This document shows positions 45,163 through 56,442 of a DNA stretch of 64,000 nucleotides, in pieces. The stretch lies in NCBI GenBank assembly GCA_023678885.1, contig CM042970.1, positions 4,256,355 to 4,320,354 of the forward strand, in the 5' to 3' direction. Origin of the DNA: Pogostemon cablin. Its lineage: Eukaryota > Streptophyta > Magnoliopsida > Lamiales > Lamiaceae. A program made the translations under genes and the position numbers. How positions within the stretch are numbered: the first letter of the stretch is position 1; every line of letters begins with the position of its first letter. Below the pieces are notes generated by a model that saw only the letters and a program-made list of their open reading frames with translations, did no database searches and was not told the DNA's origin.

Positions 45163-46130
45163 ATAAAATAAAATAAAATAAAACAACTATATTGAATACA
45201 CCTATTTTACACCTATAAACCTAGGTGCACTGGTGCGCACAGAGTACACCCTAAAATCACCTCTAATTTGTAGTTATAAATTATAATAACCTTTAGTATA
45301 TAGTTTGAAAAAAATGAGTATTCAAAATATCTTAAATAATTTATTTGTCTCTACAAATGATTGTTGCTAAAAAAAATTATTTTTCAAAAGCAATAGTTGC
45401 AAAAGTATGTTTAGCGACCATTTTTGTATCCGAAAATATAAAAGAGTTTTTTTTTTTCTAAAACAACTCGTAGCGAAGCTTAATAAAATTGGACAGGGAA
45501 TCCAAATCCACTTTTAGCATATTTTAATTGTCATTAGAGTAAGAATTGTGAGATCATTTGTATTGTGCAATATAAGCGTCTTTTTTGAAAGTAAACACAG
45601 CATACATCATGGGCATAAGTTTTTTGCAATTGCTTTTTACGACGGTAGTTGGGATTTTTTACTGTATCATTATTACTTTTCATTAATTCAAATATTATTT
45701 TTTTATTAAAATATTACTCCTATTACTTATTATTTATTTCACGGAAATTTTCTCATAATACAATTTCAAACAAGTGTTTGTCCAATCATTTATGTCTAAT
45801 GTATTCCTATTGTTAATATCTATGTGGTTCATGACCTCTCAAAAAATATAATTCTCTCTACAAATACTTATATGAACTGGTTCACATTGTTAGTTATTGT
45901 GATTCTTATTGGTTTATGTTCTATTATAGTACTTAGAATTCAAATGTTTATTTTTTAAGCTTTAAAATATTTTATTTTTACAATTTTTAAATAGGGCGGG
46001 TTTACATGAAATATGTTCCGCAACATACTTAATTTTTTTTAACTCATAAGTAAGGAAAATATATTTAAACCCTATTTAAGCATTCAAAATAACTATTCAT
46101 TTTAACACTATTTTAAAAATTATAAGTATA
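45163..46130. other. Intergenic AT-rich DNA, no gene seen
   Basis: Contains AAAATA-rich simple sequence and a GGTGCACTGGTGCGCACAGAGTACACC-like block near 45230. No coding potential. Confidence 0.4.
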
Positions 46131-47301
46131 GGGTGAGACCGTCTCATGAATCCCTTATGTGAGACGAATTACATTTTAAATATTTTAAATTAAACTAAAA
46201 ATAATTAAAAGAAAAACAAGGGCTTGTTTGATTTAAAATAAATTAACAACATAACTATAGATTAGCGATCCAGGCTTCCAGCGCATGTGCACTTTTTTGG
46301 AATTTTAATTGGATTTAAATCTATAATTTTTCTTTTGAGTAAGTTATCATTTTAATAAAAAATATTAATAATAATAATTATTATTATTATTAATTATTTA
46401 TTAAATAATTTAACTTTTCTATTATCACTTTTATTTAATTGGATATCACCTTATATTAAAAAGTTATCACTTTTTATTAATTTTACTAATTGTTCATAAA
46501 TTAATTTAATTAAATAGTTATCACTTTCTCTTTATCATGTATCACTTTTTACTAAAAATGTTATCACTTTTAAAAGTCCGGTAAATTGTTCATGAAATAA
46601 TTTAATTTGACGGATACTTTCTTTGATAAATAATCATTTTTATTAAAAATATTAAAAATATTTTATTAATTCTATAAATTTTTCGTGAAATTCACTTTTG
46701 TAATTATTTATCATTTTTTATTAAAAATATCACTTTTTCTTTAAATGTCATGAGTTTTTATTTATAATATAATAAACTGTTCATAAAATAATTTACATCA
46801 CCAGAATCACTTTTCATCAATTGGGTATCACTTTTCCTTATAAAATATTATCATTTTTTATCATTCTCACCACAGGCTCACATAAGTCTTGAACATGAAT
46901 TATTCATTACATAATTCAAATAAAAAGTTATCATTTTATTGGATCAGTGTTTTTTATATTAAAAAAATTAGTATACTTTTTAAAAATATTATCACATTTT
47001 TATAAATTTATAATATTTAAATTAAAAAATAAATTAAATGAATAATAAATTTTAAATTTTTACATTTTTAATAATAAAAAATATAAATTAAATAAGACCT
47101 AATTAATTTTCATTCCATGATTAAATTTGTAAATTTTCTATTTTGATATTAACGCCCTTTATATTTATTTAGGTTCAATTAATTTTATTTTATAACTATT
47201 TTTTTTAAGTTCATAACAATCAAACAAGGTTCTTTAAAATTTTCTAATTGAGTTAATGAGTAATCCGTCTCACATAAGGGATCCGTGAAACGGTCTCACC
47301 C
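46131..47301. mobile_element. 1.17-kb non-autonomous TIR element with GGGTGAGACC ends
   Basis: Left arm GGGTGAGACCGTCTCATGAA at 46131 and right arm (inverted) GGGTGAGACCGTTTCACGGA ending at 47301 remain paired for about 45 bases, including ATCCCTTATGTGAGACG on both sides. Each arm itself contains a small internal inverted repeat (GTGAGACCGTCTCA). The AT-rich interior carries many TTATCACTTTTTATTAA-like repeats between about 46345 and 46870. No transposase and no clear target duplication. Confidence 0.8.
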
Positions 47302-47512
47302 AAATTTTTGTCTTTTAAAAAATATTATTTCTATCTAATATTTCTAACCTATTTTATCATTATTTATTATAAAAGAAAATACTAAAATATTCCAAAAGCA
47401 ATAGTTTTCTTAATTTATGGGAAAAATAAAATGTGAAAATATTTAGGGGGAGAGTAGGAGATAATCTCGATTTTTAGAGTCTCTAAAGAATATTCGCACC
47501 TATTTAATAAAA

Positions 47513-47516
<4 letters not shown>

Positions 47517-47583
<67 letters not shown>
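47517..47583. repeat. (TA)n microsatellite
   Basis: About 33 uninterrupted TA dinucleotides. The open frame across it on the minus strand reads as alternating Tyr-Ile and is not a gene. Confidence 0.95.
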
Positions 47584-47588
<5 letters not shown>

Positions 47589-48117
47589 CCAATGATTATC
47601 CTCAAATCATTGGGTCCACGCAAATTAATTATCTGATGATGCTCTCTTAATGAGCTGGTGTCACCTTCTTCATAGTAAGGAGTTGCCATGCTGGCAAGCA
47701 TCACATGGTGAGAAATGATTAAGGAGCTTTAGTTGTGCTAATTTATATTTAAAAGCTGGTTTTTACTTAATTAATAATTGAGGTCAAGGATAACTTAAAT
47801 TATGTGCATTGTGGTAAGGTTTTTAATTAATTATTATGTGGATATAAGACAATCGTAGAGTTAGTTTATTTCAGCGCCCATAAGTTTCTTAACTTAAACA
47901 ATCAATTGTTAGTGATCTTTTTTCCTTTAATTTCTAATTCATGTTAGGGCAAATTAGCATTCCATTTATCCGAATTAACTAAAATTCGTTATTTTACAGA
48001 TTTAAAAATTTTCGTGGATAAATGACTTGATAACTTTTTGAGACAATCCATTCTATGAAGCGTGAAAGGAGAGGTAAGTTTGGTGAAGTTGCTCTTAAGA
48101 TTGATATAAGTAATGAT
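47584..48117. other. Intergenic DNA, no gene seen
   Basis: No coding potential; the segment ends at the A-rich tail of LINE copy 1. Confidence 0.4.
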
Positions 48118-49575
48118 TATTTTTTTTATCGGTAAAAGTAATTTATTTATTAAAACAAAATAGAAACAAAAAGTATACGGTATCGGTGCCTACTTACAAT
48201 GCGTGTCTACCTCAAGGGCAGATAATCTCAAATGCCTCCAAAGGTGTTACAGACCAAGAACTAGAGCTAAATTCCTGATCATGCGGGAATTTAGCCTTAC
48301 ACCAACTCCACAGTCTATTTTTTATTTCCCTAATAACCCTATTAGAATTCCAACTCCATGCCTCGAAAATAATCTTGTTCCTCCATCTCCATATTACCCA
48401 AATGATACAAATCCACAACCCCAACACAATTTTTTTTTATATTTTTTACCTCCCAATACAGACGAAATTTGACAAAAGTTACCTTTAACGTCGTTGTGCA
48501 TAACCCAATTCACACTCAGCCAATTAAAGATGGAGTTACACACTGTCTGGACCGTTGTGCATGAGTAAAACAGGTGGCCGATATCCTCTTCACTCCCTTC
48601 ATCACACAAGCTGCAGGTGGTATCTGACAACGTGATTGCACGCCTCATCTTCAGATTGGACTTCGTAGGCAGTCTATCATGGATCAGGCGCCACACACAA
48701 ATTGTTGCTTTGAGCGGAGCGCATGTTCTCCGCATGTCCACAAACAATTTGCTTTTGAGGGTTGCCTAATCAATTGGATGGAATGTTTCCTTGATAAACT
48801 TGTAGACGTCTCCAGTGACATAGCTATCTGGTTTTGAGTTCCTCCATCTCCAAACGTCTCCCGATTCTCTTTTAGGAATGAACCTGTTCAAAATAGAATT
48901 AAATTCGTTAACAGACCCTAACTCTCTATCAAACATCGCTCTTCTCCATTCTATGTTCTACTAACACATCTTCCTCCCAAGCTCCCGACTTCTTGATCCT
49001 AGTTTCCTTATTAACACTAATGTGATAGAGTCTCGGAAATTGAGACTTCAGAGACTTATCCCCAGCCCACCTCTCCCCCCCCCCCAAAAGCTTAATTACG
49101 ACCTATCTCCAACTTCCGGATAAATGTTACCCCATAACCATTTTTCCTATCTTCCCTTATCTATCTCCACTACCTTTTTCCACCACCAAGATGACACTCG
49201 ATCCCCATTAGCCAACCTAAATCCCTCATCCTCAAACATAAGCCCCCCGTGAAGTGACTTAATAGTTTTCACCCATAACTCCTCACCATTTCTCAAGAAC
49301 CTCCATAACTACTTTCCCACTAGAGCTTTATTGAACCAATTCACCCTTCCCACCCCTAGTCCCCCTTCCCCCAATTCTTTACAGATGTTATCCCAATTAA
49401 GCCATGCAATTTTATGGACCCTCTCACCGTCTCCCCCATAGAAAGTTGCATTGCAACGTGACAATCTCTTTCACAATTTGTTTCGGAATAGTAGTATAGG
49501 ATAGATGGTAGATAGGAATGAAAGAAAGGACCAACTTCACCAAAGTAGTTCTCCCACCAAAAGAGAGCTTACCGA
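48118..49575 (-). pseudogene. LINE copy 1, 5'-truncated ORF2 C-terminal region
   Basis: Minus-strand frames, from 49575 downward, match the region after the reverse transcriptase in plant LINEs: KLSFGGRTTLVKLVLSF, then HKIAWLNWDNICKELGEGGLG, then a zf-RVT domain (ICVWRLIHDRLPTKSNLK, CSLCDEGSEEDIGHLFYSC) at about 48690-48520, and WICIIWVIWRWRNKIIFEA near 48420. Stops and frameshifts interrupt it. The 3' end at about 48118 carries an A-run (T-run on plus). No endonuclease or catalytic RT motif remains. Confidence 0.8.
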
Positions 49576-52500
49576 CCTCCCATGCCTTCAATATGATAGG
49601 GTTGATTGGAGTTACATGGAGTTTATTCTTATAAAGCTTGTTTTTTCCTCTACTTGGATGGATTGGATGATGATGTGTGTTAAAACAGTGAGATATTCCA
49701 TTTTAGTAAACGAAGATGTTGTTGGATCTGTCTCTCTGGGATGAGGGCTGAGGTAGGGAGATCCTCTCTCCCTATATCTATTCATACTTTGTGTGGAATG
49801 TCTCTCAATACTCTTAAATTAGGCAAATAGGAGGAGCGTTTTGACAGTAAGGTGTGTGTTTGAATAATTTTTACTCACGAGCAAGAATACTCTGTCGTTA
49901 TAGAAGTATATCCCAACAAATAAAATTATCGAATCCGAAGGAGTTTAAGTTGGGATTAATAAAATACATGAGCTCATGTTTATGTCATTTTTGTGAGGAT
50001 GATCGGGGGTTTGAGTTTGATTTTGAAATAAACAACTAAATCAAGTAACAAATAAAGAAAATAACAAATAAGAGAAATAGCAAGTAAAGATAGCTAAAAT
50101 AAAAGAGAATAGGCACTAAAGTTCAAGTATGGAAAAACATGGGATTAGAAACATCCAAGCACACTCAATTTATATTATCATGCAAAAGGAATTCAACTCA
50201 ATTGATGTAGATTAAGGGTGATCACGATAATATCCTAAGCTTCCTCTCGGGTTACAAAAGTTGTTGATCCACGAGACTCCCAAAACAACTTAAGATCAAA
50301 ACACAACATTAACTTTTTCCATCTAGGTACTAATTAATTCTCAACCTCCCTTAGAAGGTATTAATTAGAATTAACTCTCCCTTTTTGTGTGCTAGAGCTA
50401 ACGAATTGATTGGTTCCCTCATCGAGTTCAAATATCCTCTCGGTCAAATTTAAACTCGATGCCTATTCATGCATTTCTAATACTTAAGAGGGTCGTTTCC
50501 GCATCACTCCAAGTAATATACACATGAGCATCATAATAGCACTTAATTACCATAAATCATCCATTGAGCAACAATCCATTAAACCAATAATCATTCATGA
50601 ATAACATATCATGCTATCACAACATCAAAACAATAAAAACTCATGAATAGAAACCAACATCAATTAAGCCAAAATAATTTAATTCACATAATAATATAAA
50701 CCTAATGTGCGCTTCATATCCCTAATCCCACTAGAAGGATTAGCCTAACATGATAATGGTAACAAAATAAATAAATGATTCATTACACATATCCATAGTC
50801 TTAAATCCAAATGAAAAATAAAAGAGATGTAAATCTTCCCTAACTTGTAAAGAATCTTCCACACTCCTTGATCTCCACATCTAGTCTTTTATTTGAGGTC
50901 TTCAACACCAAAGATGAAAGGGATCATGACGGATTGAAAGGAATGGAGTGAATGTGTGAAAAACCTTAAAATCACCTAAGAAAAGGGTTGTGCTCTATTC
51001 CAACTGCCTCAATTTTGTATCTCCATCTTTTATATGGTGTAGAGTGGTTGCTAATGGAAAATTAGCACAACTCCTGATGCTGCAGATTTTTACAAAAATT
51101 CGACCAAAATATGGAATATTCGGCCAGAATTTCTGAAAGACGTGTTAACGCTTTTGACAAAAAATGTAGAATCTCATTTTTCCATGAATTGACTGAAATT
51201 TTAAGCCATGGTTGAATTTTTCATTCTGAACAGGTGCCCTATATTCCGACATACTAAGAAATTCGGGCGAAATTTTTGCTCTCGGATTTTCGACCCGAAT
51301 ATGAGAAATTCTGGTCGAATTTCCCAATTTTGCATTTTTACATTTTTCAGCGATTTTTCCCAAATTTCTTGATGTACTCCTCTTCAAGTTTGATCGTTTT
51401 AGTGTCATTTTCTGTAAGAATTTCACACACAAATCACATTTCTCTTACAAACATCAATCCAACATAAATACGAAAATATAGACTAAAAAACACATGAAAA
51501 TCACTAAAAAGCACATACGAAACAACTCTAAATTTATGCCAAATTTGACACTAAACAGTGTGTAGGAATGCTCCAACAGTAACTCAAATGAATTCTTGCT
51601 ACATATGAAATTATACTGACCGCGCAATAAACTTTGAAAATAAGAATTTTCTTCAACAAGAATGTGGAGAATGGAGATAGAAGTACCATTTCTAATATAC
51701 TAGGGGTGTAGGAACCATTATATACTGGTCGGTATCTCGATTTTTCCTCACTTGTAGGTAGGAAGAAAAAAAATTATCTTAGAGATAAGCTTTGAAGGAA
51801 ACTCCACGGTTGGAGGAACAGAAAATCTCTAAAGTTGGAAAAGAGGTGCTCATAAAACCTGTAGTGCAAGCCATTCCTACATATTGCATGATGTTTTTTC
51901 TGCTCCCATAGTCTTTACTTGATGAGCTTCAAAGAATAATTAATTGATTTTGTCTTAAACGTCAAAGGGAATCAAATGGATGAAGTGGGAGAAAGTTTGC
52001 ACAAGAAAGGAACCTGGTGGTTTCGGTTTTCATGACCTTTACTTATTCAATCTATCCTAACTTGGGAAGATATGATGAAGAGTTATATCAGAACTAGATT
52101 CGTTTGTCAGTAGAATCCTTAAAGCTAAATATTTTCCTAAAGGTGACTTCTTGAGCACAGAAATCAATCATAATCCCATTTTCACATAGAGCGTTTGGGC
52201 TTTTATGAATTTAGACAGCATGGGTACCAGGTGGAAAGTGGGAGATGGCTCCAATGTGAAAGAATGGGGCTATCCTTGGCTATGCAATGATACCTCTTTT
52301 TTCATTCATACTGTTTCTACTCCACCTCTTGCAGATTTGAGAGTCTTCGATTTGCTCATTCTAGGTTGCCGTATTTAGGATGTTCATGAATTGCTAAAGG
52401 AGTTGTTCGCTATAGAAGACGTCGACAGAATTCTTAAAACACCTCTTCCACCGTCAGGTTTTCTAGATAAGTTGATTTGACAATATTCACTTGATGGAAA

Positions 52501-53330
52501 ATATTCAGTAAAGACAGCGTCTAAGCTTGCTTCTTCTCTTACACATGATTCGTAATTAGGAGTGGAAGAAAACTGGAAAGTATTGTGGAATCTTAAAGTT
52601 CCACAAAAGGTGAAAATCTTCTTGTGGAGGGTGTATTGAGATGTTCTCCCATGCAAAGAAAATTTAATCAAGAGGGGCATAATAGAGAACAAGATGTGTG
52701 ATGTATGCTCAGTGAATACGGAAGAGCGGCATATATTTGTTACATATCAGTTTGCCGAAGATTGCTGGAAGTTCACAGACTTTTATAAAGTGTTATCAAG
52801 TGTAATTATTAGGTTGAATGTTTATGTGAACTAGTGCTTCTGTTACTCCAAGAATTACCAACCGAGAAGAAGAAAGTGTTTGCCATGATATTATGATAGA
52901 TTTGAAAGAAGCGATACTGACTTGTGTGGGATTGAAATATGAATACAGTTACGAAAGGAGTAAATTCATCTACCAGCGTTTTGAGAGAATAGACACTAGC
53001 CAGGAAAATACATGAGAAGAAGAATCCAATTACAGCTTGTGAAGCATGACATAAACCTCATGCAAAATATACAAAAGTGAATGTTGATGCAGCATTTTTT
53101 GCCAATACAACAGAGATAGGTGTTGAGATAATCATTCAAGATGATGAAGGTATTTTAGTTACATGTTGATCGATATTGATTCTGGAAAAATTTCGTGTGG
53201 ATGAGAGTGAGGTCAAGGGACTTCACAAAACTTTTATGGTTGGTCTTCATTTTGTTCACGTGATCTCAAATAAATTTGTTCTGCCTAATTTTTTTTTACA
53301 AAAATAAAATTGGATAGCTTTCTTTTTAAA
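49576..53330 (+). pseudogene. LINE copy 2, RT to RNase H remnant, split by solo LTR C
   Basis: Plus-strand blocks 49576-49856 and 51558-53330. The first has reverse-transcriptase sequence YDRVDWSYMEFILIKL and GLR-GDPLSPYLFILCVECLS with a stop in the middle. The second continues VCRNAPTVTQM, later LHGWRNRKSLKLEK, then VPQKVKIFLWRVYW and CDVCSVNTEERHIF (zf-RVT, about 52600-52740) and KVNVDAAFFANTTEIGV (RNase H, about 53070). The RT catalytic FADD segment is missing between 51600 and 51650. Many stops. Direct continuity across the LTR shows it was one copy before insertion. Confidence 0.85.
49857..51557 (-). mobile_element. Solo LTR C, inserted in LINE copy 2
   Basis: Plus-strand ends are TGTTTGAATAATT and CACTAAACA (TGTTT/AAACA), with perfect 5-bp flanks GTGTG (49852-49856 and 51558-51562). 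Removing it plus one GTGTG restores the LINE sequence GGTGTGTAGGAATGCTCC, encoding VCRNAP. Orientation is minus: similarity to LTRs A and D runs right to left. 1701 bp, no internal domains. Confidence 0.9.
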
Positions 53331-54549
53331 GTACTCCATAATATTTATAGGGCAATACTTGGTGAGACCTTTTTATGTTTTTTTAAATAGTTATTACTTT
53401 TTATTTATATTACAAATTATTCATTAAATAATTCACAGTATCATTATCATTTTTTATTAATTTAATTACACATTTTATCAAAATATTTAAAAAATCGATT
53501 ATATCATGTGATCGGGATAATTCTTTAGTAGTACAATGGATGGTCATTTTTTTGTACAAGAGACTATCACTCTTTGTGAAAAATGTAATATTACTATCGT
53601 GTGTAAACTTTCTTGATCTCTATATTTATAAAGAGATCAGCCTTTCGAAATATTGCAACACAAAATAGGTTCCACTTTAACATTGTTCAAAATATTTTAT
53701 TATTAGTTAAATAGAATCACTTTTCATAATTGTCCATTTAAAAAAAATTACTCGAGATAGATTGTGAGACGGGTCAACTAATGATAAAGTACATTACTAT
53801 ATTTATTAGTAGTTAAAGTATATTTATAGTGAATCATATTATAACGTCTTAAAAATATATTTTAATTCATTATTTATTACTTTAGAAAAAACATACTTTA
53901 ATTAAAACTAAGAATACTTTACTTATATAACAATAATACTTTAACAATAAGTCGATTCGTTTCGCATCATTACCGTATCAAAAGAGATTTTATCTTTGAA
54001 AAAATCACACCATTCTTTTTTATAAAAAACAGTAAACGTTTCATCAACAAAATTGTTTGTTTCATTTTATAACTCCATTTTATTATATTTTTAAGTAATA
54101 ATCTTTTCTATTTTTACCTTTCATTTATAGTTTGTTAACATGTATATCCTCAAAATATTTCATTAAAATATTTGATTTCACTTAATTAATTATAATTTTT
54201 TTTAAAAAAAAAAAGTCTTATCATTTTTAATTAAATTAAAAATTATTTTTAATGATAAAAAAATAAATTAAAATTCTTATTAATCATGAAAAGTTTTGAA
54301 TATTTTTTAGGGTGATTTTCCTTCACTGTTATCTTAATTTTTTTGGCAAAGTCTCCTGTGCCCTGGACACACGGATTTAAATTCGTGTGCTCGGATCCAA
54401 CTTGACCCAAATAAAAAGTTGATCCAAATTTATTTTTTAACCTTATATAATATTTATTGACTTAATGGGCGCACAGATTTAGATCCGTGCTCCTGGGTGC
54501 ACTCTCTCATTTTTTTAATGCAACTATTTTCTTAATATGAAACTTAATA
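53331..54549. other. AT-rich intergenic DNA with remnants of GTGAGAC-type repeat
   Basis: TTGGTGAGACC (53350) and GTGAGACGGGTCAAC (about 53766) recall the ends of the 46131-47301 element, and TATCATTTTTTATTAA-like motifs occur between them, so a decayed relative may lie at about 53350-53780. Nothing else seen. Confidence 0.4.
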
Positions 54550-54778
54550 TACTCCCTCCATCCGCACGGAACGTATACATTTACTTTTTGCACGTAGATT
54601 AAGGAGTATTATTATTTAATGGGTAGTAGGTAATTGTATTAGTGAGGTGTGTGGACCCATGTATTAAATGTATTAGTGATGTGTGTGTGTCTCATGTGTT
54701 TAAAAAGGAAAATGTATATCTTTGGTGCAAACGCTTAAAATAGCAAAATATATATCTTACCGGCGAACGGAAGGAGTA
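54550..54778. mobile_element. Stowaway-like MITE
   Basis: TA-flanked, ends CTCCCTCCATCCGCACGGAAC and CGGCGAACGGAAGGAG, about 228 bp; contains TTTTTGCACGTAGATTAAGG, shared with the 27060-27284 element. Confidence 0.88.
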
Positions 54779-55009
54779 CTGTTTTATTTTTGTTTGTGCA
54801 GAGTCTTATATGAACTGGGTTCACTATACAAGGTAATTTTATAAAATTATTTTTTAGTACATTAGCAAGAGATAAATTTATATATTTTCAAAAGAAAAGT
54901 TTTACCCTTTTCAACAGAAATATAGAGTATCACAATATATCAAAATTTGAAAAGTAAAAAAATATTTTTTATTCAAAAAAGTAAAAATTTCTAATCTAAC
55001 ACAACAAAA
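54779..55009. other. Intergenic DNA, no gene seen
   Basis: AT-rich, no structure identified. Confidence 0.4.
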
Positions 55010-55335
55010 ATAATATTTTTTTAGCAACTGAATTTACCAACGGAATTCAATCCGTTAGTAATTACCAATTGATTAGTAACAAAAATGACATTTTTGTTTT
55101 AGCAACAGAATGCCAACAGATTTATTCTTTATTTTAGCAACGGAATTCAATCCGTTAGTAATTACCAACGGATTAGCAAGGGAATCATTATATAAATTAC
55201 CAATAGAATTATTAGCAACGGATTACCAACAGAATTTTACCAACGAATTCCGTTGTTAATCCGTCAGTAAGCCAATTTAACAATGGAATTAAGGCTTCTA
55301 GCAAAGGAATATTCCGTTGTTAAAGTGTAATGAAT
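55010..55335. repeat. Palindromic AACGGAATTCCGTT-type repeat array
   Basis: Repeated AGCAACGGAATT, AATCCGTTAGTAATTACCAA and ACCAACGGATTAGCAA in both orientations; a near-identical unit recurs at about 55032 and 55137 (CGGAATTCAATCCGTTAGTA). This is typical of subterminal regions of non-autonomous CACTA-like elements, but no CACTA terminus was found at its edges. Confidence 0.7.
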
Positions 55336-56205
55336 AATTCTTGTAATAAAGTAAATTTTTTTTAAAAAAAAAGCAAGGTGAATCTGATTCATACCAACAT
55401 TTGTCTTTTTCCTTTTGCATATTCATATCTATATATAATATCAACTTAAAATTAATTAAATTTAGTGAGAGTCTTTATAAAATCGATTTACCATGTATCT
55501 AAATTTTATAAAATTACTTTTTATTATATAAAAATGTACTCTTTTGGAAATAAACTATTATTCATTTGAATGAAAAAAATTAATTATCTTAAAAGAAAAT
55601 AAAAAATTACAACATATTAAAATTTGAAGAGTACATAAAATTCATTCCGAAAAATAATAATTCATTCATATTAATTTTTTCTTAATAAAAATCAAGAAAT
55701 TAAAGAAGCTAACATTTAAAAGCATGCTCAATCATCAAAATCAAACCATAAAATTGATACATTTCTTTTTGATAAATTTTACATTTATTAGTCACTAGTT
55801 ACTTTTATTAATATTTAGGAATAATATAATGTATTTGCCAACGAATTTTCTTTTCTTAATTATGAACGAAAATATTTTTAAGCTTGCAAATAAGTGTTCA
55901 CGAACATAGTATCAAACTTGTTTGGAAATATAAATGGAGTACTAACAAATGATTTCTATTCGAATTTGAGTTCAAAATTATTTTTCATAAATAATATCAA
56001 ACTTAATTATTCTTAACGAACAATACTCATATCAAAGTTAGGTTTAACTTAATTACATCTCTACTTTTATTTATTGTAAAATTTATAATTTTATCATATA
56101 CTAAATGTGAAATACACGTGTCGTCAACTGAAAAAAAAATTAAAAAAAAAATCCAACGTTAGGAATAACTAACTACTAGCTGTTTTTTCATATTTTCTCA
56201 CATAT
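55336..56205. other. Region upstream of the GT64 gene
   Basis: AT-rich without coding potential. The last part should contain the promoter of the glycosyltransferase gene; no TATA box could be fixed. Confidence 0.4.
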
Positions 56206-56394
56206 TTGGGATTCCTATATTCTCACTTCTCGGCTCCTACCTCTTTGAAATCTTCCTCGCTATCAGCGTCTGACATCACCGCCGTGAACTCCCCGTCGAC
56301 ACCGTTTGCTCAGCCGCGGGCCGCCGTTGTATGGAAAAGTCGCCGCCAGTGCCCAACGCTTCCTCAGCCGAGTCGACCCGGATCGACGGGGTAG
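56206..56394 (+). promoter_or_regulatory. Upstream open reading frame in the GT64 leader
   Basis: A 62-codon frame that starts 237 bases before the GT64 start codon and stops 48 bases before it, in a locally GC-rich stretch. It would lie in the 5' leader if transcription starts upstream of 56206. Translation of such a frame commonly lowers expression of the main one. The peptide (serine/proline-rich) matches no family I know. Confidence 0.35.
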
Positions 56395-56442
56395 TAACTC
56401 AGTTTTGCCACTTTTGAAAGCAACGATTACTCGGAGGCGATA

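Noticed and set aside
47516..47704. 62-codon frame ending in Tyr-Ile repeats
   Set aside because: Produced by a (TA)n microsatellite.
48118..53330. Twin-priming (5' inversion) of a single LINE insertion
   Set aside because: Both orientations contain their own zf-RVT domain, so they are two different copies, not two halves of one.
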